Made by a program: the position numbers and the translations under genes
Shown: in pieces, positions 16,684 through 25,109 of the stretch
Numbering within the stretch: position 1 is the stretch's first letter
How the letters are laid out: the number at the start of each line of letters is the position of its first letter
Assembly (NCBI RefSeq): GCF_003143755.1
Contig: NZ_QFRI01000001.1
Span: forward strand, 558,001 to 622,000
DNA from: Algibacter marinivivus
GTDB taxonomy: Bacteria; Bacteroidota; Bacteroidia; Flavobacteriales; Flavobacteriaceae
DNA: 64,000 nt
Direction: 5' to 3'
Notes under the pieces: model-generated
Told to the model about the DNA's origin: nothing
What the model saw: only the letters and a program-made list of their open reading frames with translations
The model's database searches: none

Positions 16684-18273
16684 ATGAGTAATAAAATAAA
16701 TCACAGCATGTCTTTAGCAAAACCAGACGCTATAGATATAACAAACAAACAAAAAATTGCTCTTGCTATAGGCGTTATTGGGCTATTCATTTTAACATTA
16801 GCCCTCTTTAATACTGATTTTCCTAATAAAGGGTTATTCTTAACACTTTCGCTTGGATTAATATCTGGAGGAATTATAATTTACTCTAGAGAAGCTTATT
16901 TAACAAAATTAGAAGGTATAAAAAACGATGGCGTTTGGTTTAAATCTATATCATCAAGAGGTATTTGGGGATGGATTGTTGGTATTATACTCACAACATT
17001 TTACATTGTATTATACTTCTTTCCAAAATACTTAGGCCTAGGAACAGATGGCGCTGAAAACTCAGGACTAATAAGCTTATTTGATCCATTAAGTCAACTT
17101 TTAAGTGGCAGAAATGCAAGCCAATGGTTTGTTTACGGTACACTTTATACGGTTGCTATTTTAGCCTTTGGATATAAATTTATTTTAAAATATAGACACA
17201 ATCGTTACCAACAAGTACGTACGGTATCAGTCATGTTTTTTCAATTAGGTTTTGCCTTTTTGATTCCAGAATTTATGTATGTGATGAATAATAGTTTACC
17301 ATACTACGATTTAAAATCTATGTGGCCACTTAACTATTATATTTTTGATGAATGGTCAGTAAACGGGTTTCTTTCAAACGGAAACATTGGTTTAGCCTTA
17401 ATCTTATTTGGTATTATTTCAATTTTTGTGATTTCGCCAATTTTAACATACAAATACGGAAAACGTTGGTACTGCTCATGGGTTTGTGGCTGCGGTGGAT
17501 TAGCTGAAACCGCTGGAGATTCTTTTAGACAATTATCATCTAAAAAAATGTCGGCTTGGAAATTAGAACGCTGGTTAATCCATACTGTTTTAGTCTTTTC
17601 TGTAGTGATGACAACAGCTATGATATACACATATTTAGGTTATGACAAAAATGATTTTTGGTTAACTAGAGGGTTATTTATAGCTCTAGTTATCGGGTTC
17701 TTAACATTGGTCTTTGCAGGCGTTATGTTTTTTAAAGGCAAAGAATTTGGTAAAGACGCAAAATATGGTGCCATTGGTTTCTTTGTAGTTATTGCTGCAT
17801 TATTAATTATGCATTTTACAGGAACTACCGATAATATCTTTTTCATTAAAGGTGGTACATTAAGATCTGCTTACGGTTTATATATTGGCTCAATATTCTC
17901 AGGTGTTATCGGAACAGGGTTCTACCCTATTTTAGGAAGTCGTTCTTGGTGCCGATTTGGTTGTCCAATGGCTGCTATTCTAGGATTTCAACAACGCTTA
18001 TTTTCAAAATTTAGAATTACAACTAACGGCGGACAATGCATTTCTTGCGGAAACTGCTCAAACAGTTGCGAAATGGGAATTGATGTTCGTGCCTATGCTC
18101 AAAAAGGCGAAAACATTGTACGCTCTAGTTGTGTTGGTTGTGGTATCTGTTCTGCAGTTTGCCCAAGAGGTGTTTTAAAACTTGAAAATGATACTATGGA
18201 AGGTCGTATCAACCCAACAGAAATCCTTCTAGGAAATGATGTAGATTTAATGGATTTAGTGAATAAAAAATAG
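16684..18273 (+). CDS. Membrane polyferredoxin, NapH/RdxA-like 4Fe-4S protein
   Basis: The 529-residue protein has many membrane helices from residue 25 on. Two Cys-rich loops of the NapH type (CSWVCGCGG near 261, CRFGCPMA near 423) and two ferredoxin clusters (CISCGNCSNSCEMG and CVGCGICSAVCPRG near residues 450-500) follow. It can relay electrons across or along the inner membrane. Its partner is the flavin reductase 2 bp upstream. I see no respiratory reductase next to it, so the terminal acceptor is unknown. Confidence 0.88.
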   Translation: MSNKINHSMSLAKPDAIDITNKQKIALAIGVIGLFILTLALFNTDFPNKGLFLTLSLGLISGGIIIYSREAYLTKLEGIKNDGVWFKSISSRGIWGWIVGIILTTFYIVLYFFPKYLGLGTDGAENSGLISLFDPLSQLLSGRNASQWFVYGTLYTVAILAFGYKFILKYRHNRYQQVRTVSVMFFQLGFAFLIPEFMYVMNNSLPYYDLKSMWPLNYYIFDEWSVNGFLSNGNIGLALILFGIISIFVISPILTYKYGKRWYCSWVCGCGGLAETAGDSFRQLSSKKMSAWKLERWLIHTVLVFSVVMTTAMIYTYLGYDKNDFWLTRGLFIALVIGFLTLVFAGVMFFKGKEFGKDAKYGAIGFFVVIAALLIMHFTGTTDNIFFIKGGTLRSAYGLYIGSIFSGVIGTGFYPILGSRSWCRFGCPMAAILGFQQRLFSKFRITTNGGQCISCGNCSNSCEMGIDVRAYAQKGENIVRSSCVGCGICSAVCPRGVLKLENDTMEGRINPTEILLGNDVDLMDLVNKK

Positions 18274-18332
18274 TTTTTGAATCTCAATTTGCAGTTGAGC
18301 AACTTTTGGAATCAAAAAAAAAGAAACGATTA

Positions 18333-18809
18333 ATGAAAACATTAATTTTTGCATTAATAATCTCAATCACTTTCAACGCTGTCGCGGAAAAAAAATACCA
18401 GAGGACCTTCTTTGAAAATGGTAATATTCAGTCTGAAGGCTGGATTGAAAACAACAAAAAAGTAAAATTCTGGAGGTTCTATTATGAAAACGGAACTCTA
18501 AAAAAAGAAGGACATTTTTCAGAAGACAAGGAAAATAAATACTGGAAATTTTACACTAAAAATGGACGTTTAGAGAAAGAAGGACATTTTAAAAATGGTA
18601 AAAAAAATGATTGGTGGTTGTTTTATGATACTATGGAAAAAGTAAATCATAAATGCCAATTGAAAGACAATCAAAAAAACGGCTATTGCCTTATGTATGA
18701 AAACGAAAAGTTAATAGCAGCTTCTAAATTTAAAGCAGGTAAAAAAATAAAAGAATGGACTACCTTTGCATCCTTTAAAAAGGAAAACAAACTCAGCGAT
18801 CTTAAATGA
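18333..18809 (+). CDS. MORN-repeat-like secreted protein
   Basis: Starting at ATG 18333 the protein has 158 residues and a signal peptide (ISITFNAVAE). It then has several about 20-residue MORN-like repeats: FFENGNIQSEGW, YYENGTLKKEGHF and YTKNGRLEKEGHF, each with a W-F-Y turn. An upstream TTG (18306) would also fit but puts a basic run before the signal peptide. The stop overlaps the next start by 4 bp. Confidence 0.8.
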   Translation: MKTLIFALIISITFNAVAEKKYQRTFFENGNIQSEGWIENNKKVKFWRFYYENGTLKKEGHFSEDKENKYWKFYTKNGRLEKEGHFKNGKKNDWWLFYDTMEKVNHKCQLKDNQKNGYCLMYENEKLIAASKFKAGKKIKEWTTFASFKKENKLSDLK

Positions 18810-19495
18810 CCAAAATAATAGTCATCATTCCAGCTTATAACGAAGCGGATTCTATTGCACATGTAATTAACGATATTCCAAAAACCGTTAACGAGGTTCT
18901 TGTGGTTAGTAACAATTCATCTGATGACACAGAAATTAATGCTAAAAATGCTGGGGCAACCGTTTTAAAAGAAACCAATAAAGGTTATGGTTATGCCTGC
19001 TTAAAAGGCATGCAGTACATTGCTGATGAAAATAAACAACCAGATATCATCGTTTTCCTTGATGGAGACTATAGTGATTATCCTGAAGAGTTAACAAAAA
19101 TTGTAGCACCAATAATTAATAATAATGTTGATTTTGTAATAGGAGCACGAGTAAACCGACTTAGAGAAAAAGGTTCTATGACCGTACCACAAATTTTTGG
19201 TAATTGGTTAGCAACAACTTTAATGACCTTATTCTTTAAAGCTAAATTCTCAGATCTAGGGCCTTTTAGAGCTATTAAATATGAAAAATTATTAGCGCTA
19301 AATATGGAAGACAAAACTTATGGATGGACCGTAGAAATGCAACTTAAAGCGCTAAAACAAAAACTCACATATACTGAAGTACCAGTAAATTATAGAAATA
19401 GAATTGGCGTTTCAAAGGTGTCTGGTACAGTAAAAGGTGCTATATTTGCAGGCGTTAAAATCTTAGGTTGGATTTTTAAATACAGTTTTAAATAA
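18806..19495 (+). CDS. GT2 family glycosyltransferase (polyprenyl-phosphate sugar transferase-like)
   Basis: The 229-residue protein is a soluble GT2 enzyme similar to dolichol/polyprenol-phosphate mannosyl or glucosyl transferases: IIPAYNEADSIAHV at the N-terminus, SNNSSDDT, NKGYGYACLKGM, DGDYSDYPEEL (the DXD-like motif) and YGWTVEMQLKA. It likely makes a lipid-linked sugar at the cytoplasmic face. It is coupled by 4-bp overlap with the MORN gene and by 1-bp overlap with the next GT2 gene. Confidence 0.87.
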   Translation: MTKIIVIIPAYNEADSIAHVINDIPKTVNEVLVVSNNSSDDTEINAKNAGATVLKETNKGYGYACLKGMQYIADENKQPDIIVFLDGDYSDYPEELTKIVAPIINNNVDFVIGARVNRLREKGSMTVPQIFGNWLATTLMTLFFKAKFSDLGPFRAIKYEKLLALNMEDKTYGWTVEMQLKALKQKLTYTEVPVNYRNRIGVSKVSGTVKGAIFAGVKILGWIFKYSFK

Positions 19496-20985
19496 TGATT
19501 TTAGAAACAACAGTTATAGTTATATATACCGTATCGCTTTTGCTCATATTTATGTACGCATTGGCGCAACTTAATCTGTTATTTAATTATCTGTCTTCAA
19601 AAAAAGCGAAAGACAATTGCCCTAAGTACGATTTATCAAACCCAGACGAAATCCCATATATCACCATACAACTTCCTGTGTATAATGAGATGTATGTTAT
19701 GGAACGTTTGCTTGATAATATTGCTAAAATTGACTATCCAAAAGATAAATTAGAAATTCAAGTTTTAGATGATTCTACAGACGAAACTGTTGCAAGTACT
19801 CTAAAACACGTACAAAAATTACAAGCCACTGGCTTAGACATCACGCATATTACCAGAACAGACCGTACAGGCTTTAAAGCAGGTGCGCTTAAAGAAGGTT
19901 TAGAAATAGCAAAAGGTGATATTATAGCCATTTTCGATTCCGATTTTTTACCACAAAAAGACTGGTTAAAACGTACCGTGCCGTATTTTAAAGATCAAGC
20001 AGTTGGTGTAGTACAAACACGTTGGGGGCATATTAACCGCAACTATTCTATACTTACAAGAATTCAAGCCTTTGCACTCGATGCGCATTTTACTTTAGAG
20101 CAAGTGGGGCGAAACAGTAAAGGGCATTTTATCAATTTTAATGGTACTGCAGGATTGTGGCGTAAAGCCTGTATTATTGATGCCGGAAATTGGGAAGGAG
20201 ACACCCTTACCGAAGATTTAGACCTTAGTTACCGTGCACAACTTAAAAATTGGAAATTCAAATATTTAGAGCACGTAGAAACCCCTGCCGAACTTCCTAT
20301 AGTTATAAGTGCAGCACGTTCTCAACAATTTAGATGGAATAAAGGTGGTGCAGAAAACTTCCGTAAAATGCTAAGTCGTGTTGTAAAAAGCAAAAATATT
20401 TCGGCTAAAACAAAAGTACATGGCTTACTGCATTTATTAAACAGTACCATGTTTTTAAATGTTCTTATCGTTGGTGTTTTAAGTATTCCAATGTTATACA
20501 TAAAAAACGAATATGCGCATTTACGCCCTTACTTTTATGTAATGAGTTTCTTTGTAATGAGTACCATTATATTTTTTATATGCTACTGGTTTATGTACAA
20601 AAACATCTATGGTGGTGGCTTTAAAAACTTTATACGCTATATAGGCATGTTTTTCGTGTTTTTCTCAATAGCAATGGGGTTTTCATTACATAATTCTATA
20701 GCAGTTCTAGAAGGCCATTTGGGTAAAAAATCAGAGTTTGTTCGTACTCCAAAATTCAATATTAAAAAGTATAAAGACAATTGGAAAAACAACAAGTACA
20801 TAAAAAAAACAGTATCTGTACACGTTATTTTCGAAGGGCTACTTATGCTTTATTTTGGTTTTGGTATGTATAGCGCCTTTATTGTAGGCAACCAAGGTGG
20901 CGATTTCGGACTCTTCCCATTTCACCTCATGCTTTTTGTAGGCTTTGGCTATGTGTTTTTTAAATCTTTAGCTTCTAAAGTTTAA
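19495..20985 (+). CDS. Cellulose-synthase-like membrane GT2 glycosyltransferase
   Basis: The 496-residue protein has an N-terminal helix, then a processive-type GT2 domain: QLPVYNEMYVMERL, VLDDSTDET, IFDSDFLP (DXD), GDTLTEDLDLSYRAQ (TED) and QQFRWNKGG (the QxxRW-like motif). Four to five C-terminal membrane helices follow. These motifs match beta-glucan/glucomannan synthase-like enzymes. It probably polymerises or adds hexoses at the inner membrane together with its neighbours. Confidence 0.88.
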   Translation: MILETTVIVIYTVSLLLIFMYALAQLNLLFNYLSSKKAKDNCPKYDLSNPDEIPYITIQLPVYNEMYVMERLLDNIAKIDYPKDKLEIQVLDDSTDETVASTLKHVQKLQATGLDITHITRTDRTGFKAGALKEGLEIAKGDIIAIFDSDFLPQKDWLKRTVPYFKDQAVGVVQTRWGHINRNYSILTRIQAFALDAHFTLEQVGRNSKGHFINFNGTAGLWRKACIIDAGNWEGDTLTEDLDLSYRAQLKNWKFKYLEHVETPAELPIVISAARSQQFRWNKGGAENFRKMLSRVVKSKNISAKTKVHGLLHLLNSTMFLNVLIVGVLSIPMLYIKNEYAHLRPYFYVMSFFVMSTIIFFICYWFMYKNIYGGGFKNFIRYIGMFFVFFSIAMGFSLHNSIAVLEGHLGKKSEFVRTPKFNIKKYKDNWKNNKYIKKTVSVHVIFEGLLMLYFGFGMYSAFIVGNQGGDFGLFPFHLMLFVGFGYVFFKSLASKV

Positions 20986-21007
20986 CACGTTTCAGTATCT
21001 ATTTTTT

Positions 21008-21094
21008 GGGCGTTACCACAAGGGTCGGGCTATCCGTTACAAGTCCTCGCTCCCAAAAAGGTCGCTGTGGGCTTTCCACTGCTATCCCTAACGC
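21008..21094. repeat. Dispersed repeat, copy B
   Basis: This copy begins GGGCGTTACCACAAGGGTCG, continues with CCGTTACAAGTCCTCGCTCC and ends GCTATCCCTAACGC. It matches copy A at 489-584 over both arms, but the inner CCCGATAGTTATCGGG palindrome is replaced by CCCAAAAAGG. It is 22 bp after the GT2 gene and has no ORF. Confidence 0.85.
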
Positions 21095-21152
21095 GGGCTT
21101 GTTTGCTTATTTTGTTTTAAAATCAAAAAGAGAGGCTTTTTTGGAGAAGTTC

Positions 21153-21285
21153 GTTTAACGTGTTTGTGTATGATTTCGTTGCGTGGTTTAAGCACTAAAG
21201 TTAGCAAATAAATCACAGATAGAAAGTCCGCGAGGACTTTCGTAAGTAGGCTATAACTAGCAATGAATTATACACGTTGTTGTGC
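21153..21285 (-). other. attC-like imperfect palindrome, site 1
   Basis: Reading the minus strand, the site starts GCACAACAACGTG and ends CACGTTAAAC; GTTAAAC fits the attC end consensus GTTRRRY. The two ends of the 133-bp site can pair imperfectly (plus strand GTTTAACGTGTTTGTGTATG with the complement of TTATACACGTTGTTGTGC). An inner hairpin GAAAGTCC-GCGA-GGACTTTC lies at 21222-21241. It begins 6 bp after the stop of the cassette gene, where an attC site would be. Confidence 0.5.
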
Positions 21286-21290
21286 TTTCG

Positions 21291-22031
21291 TTATTTTATT
21301 TCTACTGTTTTAAATATTTTCTTCAATTCACTTTTGTCAAATTCCATATCTGATTTTATTCCAATTGATAATTCATTTTTTGAATCTCCATAAACTGGTT
21401 CAAAATTCACGCTTGATATATTCGGATTTTGTTTGTCTTTCCACAATGCGATTGTTCTTTTATAATTTCCGATTGTGTCAATAGTCAATTCGTAATTTTC
21501 AAATTGTTTTCGTTCTTCGTTTGGTATGCAGAAAGGAATTATAAATTCCGCTTTTTTGTACTCAAAAGTGTAATAATACTCACAATTACTTTTAAAGTTA
21601 TTTTGAGTAGCAATACTATCAGTCATTTTATGTAAATTCAAGTTCCTGATTTTTTTAACTATTTCTCGTGGATTTACACCTCCATTTTCATCTTCATAAG
21701 GTTTTAAGTCAATTTTGTTAAAGAACTTTTGAGTCGTTTCAAAATTCATTCCTTTTCGGCTTTCCTCAATATAGCTTCTTTCGTCCATTGGTGGACTTGG
21801 TGAATACCAGCCATAATCAAAAATAAACTTTGACTTTCCGTTTTTAATTTCTCCGACAAAAGAGTCAATTCCGTCAATTTTTTCATATTTGAATTCAGTT
21901 GGAAGAATAATACTGAACAATTCGAAATCAATTAAATGACTTTTTCCATTTTCTTGCGTAACGTATTTTGCACCATCATTACAGCTTATTAAAAGCAAAA
22001 ATGTAAATAATATAATAATGTTCTTTTTCAA
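21291..22031 (-). CDS. Lipoprotein of unknown function, single-gene cassette
   Basis: Starting at TTG 22031 the protein has 246 residues and a clear lipoprotein signal, KKNIIILFTFLLLISCND. No ATG is available nearby; a GTG at 22058 is the alternative, which would add nine residues and start inside the flanking palindrome. I recognise no domain; there are several Cys (CEYYYTF, FCIPNEE) and many Lys/Asp residues. The gene is flanked on both sides by related palindromes and interrupts a glycosyltransferase group, so it was probably acquired. Confidence 0.65.
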   Translation of the reverse strand: MKKNIIILFTFLLLISCNDGAKYVTQENGKSHLIDFELFSIILPTEFKYEKIDGIDSFVGEIKNGKSKFIFDYGWYSPSPPMDERSYIEESRKGMNFETTQKFFNKIDLKPYEDENGGVNPREIVKKIRNLNLHKMTDSIATQNNFKSNCEYYYTFEYKKAEFIIPFCIPNEERKQFENYELTIDTIGNYKRTIALWKDKQNPNISSVNFEPVYGDSKNELSIGIKSDMEFDKSELKKIFKTVEIK

Positions 22032-22054
22032 TTCTAATGTTTTTGGGTAATGAA

Positions 22055-22109
22055 GCACAATGTTTTCACGGATATGCGTCGTTTTAATGACTTATATCCG
22101 ACGTTAAAC
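22055..22109 (+). other. attC-like imperfect palindrome, site 2
   Basis: The site starts GCACAATG, ends GACGTTAAAC, and folds through CGGATAT (22069-22075) with ATATCCG (22094-22100). Start and end match those of site 1 read on its own strand. At 55 bp it is shorter than site 1 and lies in the opposite orientation. Confidence 0.45.
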
Positions 22110-22177
22110 GAAGGTAGCAGATTTTTTTTACAAAGTCAAGTAAGTACCTTTCATAAAAAGCAACAAACAAATAGTAT

Positions 22178-22185
22178 TATATTTG
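22178..22185 (+). promoter_or_regulatory. -7 promoter element for the GT87-like gene
   Basis: TATATTTG fits TAnnTTTG exactly and lies 5 bp before ATG 22190. No clear -33 TTG is present, and the start of transcription would be at the start codon, so the call is tentative. Confidence 0.35.
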
Positions 22186-22189
22186 ATTC

Positions 22190-23740
22190 ATGCTTTTAAA
22201 TCCAACGTTTTTAAAACTTAATAGAATACCATTGCTTATGGTATTATCTAGTGCAATATTCTATTGGGCTTTTGCTTACGATTTGGTGAGAACAGACTAT
22301 ATAAAACTCATCATGCTTTATAGTGCATTATTTTTTTTGTTCTACAAATTGGTACAACGTTTTAAAAGTAATATTTCTTTTTTAACTTATTTAGCCTTCG
22401 CGTTTCGAGCTATTTTTATTTTAGCCATTCCTAACCTGTCACAAGATTTTTACCGCTTTATTTGGGATGGCCGCATTATTTTAGAAGGCATAAACCCTTA
22501 TTTATTTACTGTAGAACACTTTATAAGTCAAGGCCAGTTTCCAGTAGCAGAAGCCTTAGAACTACGCGCAGGTATGGGCAATTTAAACGCAAGCCACTAC
22601 ACAAACTATCCGCCCATAAACCAACTCTGCTTTATTATTGCAGGATTATTTGCAAGTAAAAGTATTTTAGGTTCAGTAATCGTTATGCGATTGCTCATTA
22701 TTGCTGCGGATTTTGGAACACTGTTTTTTGGTAAAAAAATATTAGAAAAACTAAAACTCCCTACTTATCATATATTCTGGTATATTTTAAATCCATTCAT
22801 CATTATTGAACTCGCAGGAAATCTGCATTTTGAAGGTGTTATGATATTCTTTCTGGTTTGGAGTTTATACCTGCTTTATGTTGGTAAATGGCAATTTGCA
22901 GCAGTTGTTTTAGCTTTATCAATTTCTGTAAAACTCATTCCATTAATATTTTTGCCTTTGTTTTTTCAGTGGTTTGTGAAGCAACCTCTCGTCGGAGCTT
23001 GTGCTGAGCGCAGTCGAAGTGCTCGAGGTGACAACGAAAATGATTTGTCTGGTCGAGCGCAGTCGAGACCTAATTCAAGTAAAGAAGATCATGTGATACT
23101 GAAACAAGTTCAGCATGACAGAACCTCTAAGTTGATTCCTGCCTTTACTTCGACTGCACTCAGTATAAACTCAAGAATAACAAAATTAATAGCTTTTTAC
23201 AGCATTGTCATCATAACTACACTTCTACTTTTTCTTCCATTTTACTCCTCAGAATTCATAAATAATTACTCTCAAACGGTAGCCCTTTGGTTTCAAAATT
23301 TCGAATTTAATGGAAGCTTGTATTACTTAGCCAGAGAAATTGGATACCTTTTTAGAGGTTATAACGAAATTGCTATTATTGGAACCATTACACCAATTAT
23401 TGTAATTCTATTTGTTTTAATAATCACCTTTTTCAGAAAAAACAGAACGTATATAGAACTTATTACTGCCATGTTACTGGTATTATCATTTTACTATTTT
23501 ACAACCACTACAGTGCATCCTTGGTATGTGGCTACGCTATTAATATTATCGGTATTTACTAGATACAAATTCCCATTGGTGTGGAGCTTTGTTATTATAC
23601 TCAGTTATTTGGCTTATATAAACCTTAATAAAGCCGATAAATCTGAAAACCTTTGGGTAATTGCTTTAGAATACATGATTGTATATGGTGTATTTATCTG
23701 GGAAGTATTCATAAAAAAGGCTCCCAAACTGGAAGCCTAA
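22190..23740 (+). CDS. GT87-like polyprenyl-dependent mannosyltransferase
   Basis: The 516-residue integral membrane protein has about ten or more helices. The N-terminal loop carries DFYRFIWDGRIILEGINPYL (the acidic motif of this GT-C group), and HPWYVATLLIL lies near the C-terminus. It likely uses a lipid-linked hexose made by the GT2 enzyme upstream. About 65 residues near 266-330 (AERSRSARG..., VILKQVQHDR...) look inserted and are encoded by a palindromic repeat, described separately; the frame stays open. The 3' end overlaps a terminator. Confidence 0.8.
   Translation: MLLNPTFLKLNRIPLLMVLSSAIFYWAFAYDLVRTDYIKLIMLYSALFFLFYKLVQRFKSNISFLTYLAFAFRAIFILAIPNLSQDFYRFIWDGRIILEGINPYLFTVEHFISQGQFPVAEALELRAGMGNLNASHYTNYPPINQLCFIIAGLFASKSILGSVIVMRLLIIAADFGTLFFGKKILEKLKLPTYHIFWYILNPFIIIELAGNLHFEGVMIFFLVWSLYLLYVGKWQFAAVVLALSISVKLIPLIFLPLFFQWFVKQPLVGACAERSRSARGDNENDLSGRAQSRPNSSKEDHVILKQVQHDRTSKLIPAFTSTALSINSRITKLIAFYSIVIITTLLLFLPFYSSEFINNYSQTVALWFQNFEFNGSLYYLAREIGYLFRGYNEIAIIGTITPIIVILFVLIITFFRKNRTYIELITAMLLVLSFYYFTTTTVHPWYVATLLILSVFTRYKFPLVWSFVIILSYLAYINLNKADKSENLWVIALEYMIVYGVFIWEVFIKKAPKLEA
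22984..23176. repeat. Palindromic repeat inserted in frame in the GT87-like gene
   Basis: GTGCTGAGCGCAGTCGAAG (23001-23019) has an inverted partner CTTCGACTGCACTCAGTAT (23148-23166). Another copy GGTCGAGCGCAGTCGAGAC lies at 23051-23069, and the segment GATACTGAAACAAGTTCAGC at 23095-23114 can pair within itself. It gives hydrophilic Arg/Ser/Gln-rich residues in a membrane protein and keeps the frame. Confidence 0.75.
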
Positions 23741-23748
23741 ATCTTTTT
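23718..23748 (+). terminator. Rho-independent terminator at the end of the GT87-like gene
   Basis: AGGCT (23718-23722) pairs with AGCCT (23734-23738), with further CC/GG pairs, followed by ATCTTTTTT. The stem overlaps the last codons of the gene. Confidence 0.65.
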
Positions 23749-23778
23749 TATAAAAACTATATATCGATTTCAATAGAG

Positions 23779-24132
23779 CTAGTGAACTTGCACCTTTTCT
23801 AGTTTCGAGATCGTTTTTGTTTCATCACCGCCTTGATTAAACGTAATTTTAAACATCGTGCCTACAAAAGTTTCAGCATTTAAATCAAACGCAGTTAATA
23901 CACTATCGGCAGCATTTTGAAAGCTTAAGGCTTGCTTTTTACCTTTTCTATCTGTAACGATAAAATTATAATCCGTGTCAGTTTTCCCATCATAAACTGC
24001 ATAAACAACTAAACCATCTTGGGTTTCAACTTTGCAGAAAGTCTCATTTAAATCCAATCCAGATTTAAAGCTTGAAAGTGATAAAAAAAGAACCATTAAA
24101 CCACTTAATAAAATTATTTTTTTTGTGTTCAT
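23779..24132 (-). CDS. Small exported protein, paralogue of 24291 protein
   Basis: Starting at ATG 24132 the protein has 117 residues, beginning with a hydrophobic signal (MNTKKIILLSGLMVLFLSL). It has no recognised domain. Its second half (FDLNAETFVGTMFKITFNQG...TISKLEKVQV) lines up with the whole 73-residue protein encoded at 24291-24512, so the two are relatives with and without a signal peptide. ATG 24135 is an equally possible start. Confidence 0.65.
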   Translation of the reverse strand: MNTKKIILLSGLMVLFLSLSSFKSGLDLNETFCKVETQDGLVVYAVYDGKTDTDYNFIVTDRKGKKQALSFQNAADSVLTAFDLNAETFVGTMFKITFNQGGDETKTISKLEKVQVH

Positions 24133-24290
24133 CATTAAAAATTTAAAATTCAACTTAAATTATTTTTCGAAAACGATTTACCTAAATTTAAATCACTTGA
24201 AATAATTACAACGTAAAAATACTGATATTCAATATAATAAATAGTTTCCGTTTTATAACTAACACAAATAACGTGCCTCTTTAAAAAAAA

Positions 24291-24512
24291 TTAAAGTGGC
24301 TTTAAACTCTCTACTCTATAAATAGGATCATCATCATTTCCGTCTTCAATAAATGTAATTCGAAAATCTCTATCAATCAAACTTTCGTCATTTCTTAAAT
24401 CATACTGTTTTAAAACACGTGGATGCACTTCTTCAAAAGCTAATTCTTCACCGTTTTCAAACCAAAAAATATAATAACCATTTTCAAAAGACTTAAAAAC
24501 AGCTGTTCTCAT
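24291..24512 (-). CDS. Small cytoplasmic protein, related to 23779 protein
   Basis: The 73-residue protein has no signal peptide. It reads FENGYYIFWFENGEELAFEE, then YDLRNDESLIDRDFRITFIE and IYRVESLKPL, matching the C-terminal half of the neighbouring exported protein. Function unknown. It is 29 bp downstream of another small gene on the same strand. Confidence 0.65.
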   Translation of the reverse strand: MRTAVFKSFENGYYIFWFENGEELAFEEVHPRVLKQYDLRNDESLIDRDFRITFIEDGNDDDPIYRVESLKPL

Positions 24513-24541
24513 AGTGCTAAAATATTTTTGTTTTTTTTATT

Positions 24542-24850
24542 TTATTCTTCTTCATCCATTTTTGGTAACTGCACTCCCTTTGGGTCATCACTATCAAAGT
24601 CTTCATAATCATCTTCATCATAATTCTCCATAGTTACCGCTAATTTAGAACTTACTTTAACTAAATACTTAGTGTCTTCTGTTGTTACCTCAACAGCCTC
24701 TATCATGTCATTGTGTTGGTTCCTGAAAGATATAATATGGTCATCATCATATCCATCAGGGTACTTCTCTACTAATAACGTCAAAATTTCTGGAGTTAAT
24801 TTTTTAAAATCAACAATGACACGTTTTAAGTTATCATTCCTCTTTTCCAT
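24542..24850 (-). CDS. Small acidic protein of unknown function
   Basis: The 102-residue cytoplasmic protein has a folded N-terminal half (FKKLTPEILTLLVEKYPDGY) and a strongly acidic C-terminal tail (DEDDYEDFDSDD). I recognise no named domain. The acidic tail suggests binding to a basic partner or nucleic-acid-associated protein, but this is inference. It leads a pair of small minus-strand genes. Confidence 0.65.
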   Translation of the reverse strand: MEKRNDNLKRVIVDFKKLTPEILTLLVEKYPDGYDDDHIISFRNQHNDMIEAVEVTTEDTKYLVKVSSKLAVTMENYDEDDYEDFDSDDPKGVQLPKMDEEE

Positions 24851-25020
24851 CGTTAGATTTTTAATTTGATTTGGTTAATTTACATACAAGAAATATACAT
24901 AAAAATTAAAAACGCAACAATAGAGGCATTATTTTTTTATGAATTTTATAGTATAAAAATCAAAGTGAAATAAAATTAAAGTTTTGAGTATAAGATTATT
25001 CTTAAATTCTATAAATAAAA

Positions 25021-25054
25021 AAACCCTTTAGATACCAAAATATCTAAAGGGTTT
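25021..25054 (-). terminator. Rho-independent terminator after the pseudouridine synthase gene
   Basis: A 14-bp perfect stem (AAACCCTTTAGATA at 25021-25034 with TATCTAAAGGGTTT at 25041-25054) encloses a 6-base loop. T-runs follow on both strands, so it can act in both directions. It is 55 bp beyond the stop of the gene at 25110. Confidence 0.9.
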
Positions 25055-25109
25055 TTCGAGAATAGTGCTTTCTATACTTTTCGGAACCTTATGAAGGTTT
25101 CCAAATTCA

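Noticed and set aside
21153-22109. The cassette as an insertion sequence
   Set aside because: The gene product is a lipoprotein with no transposase features, and no target-site duplication is visible.
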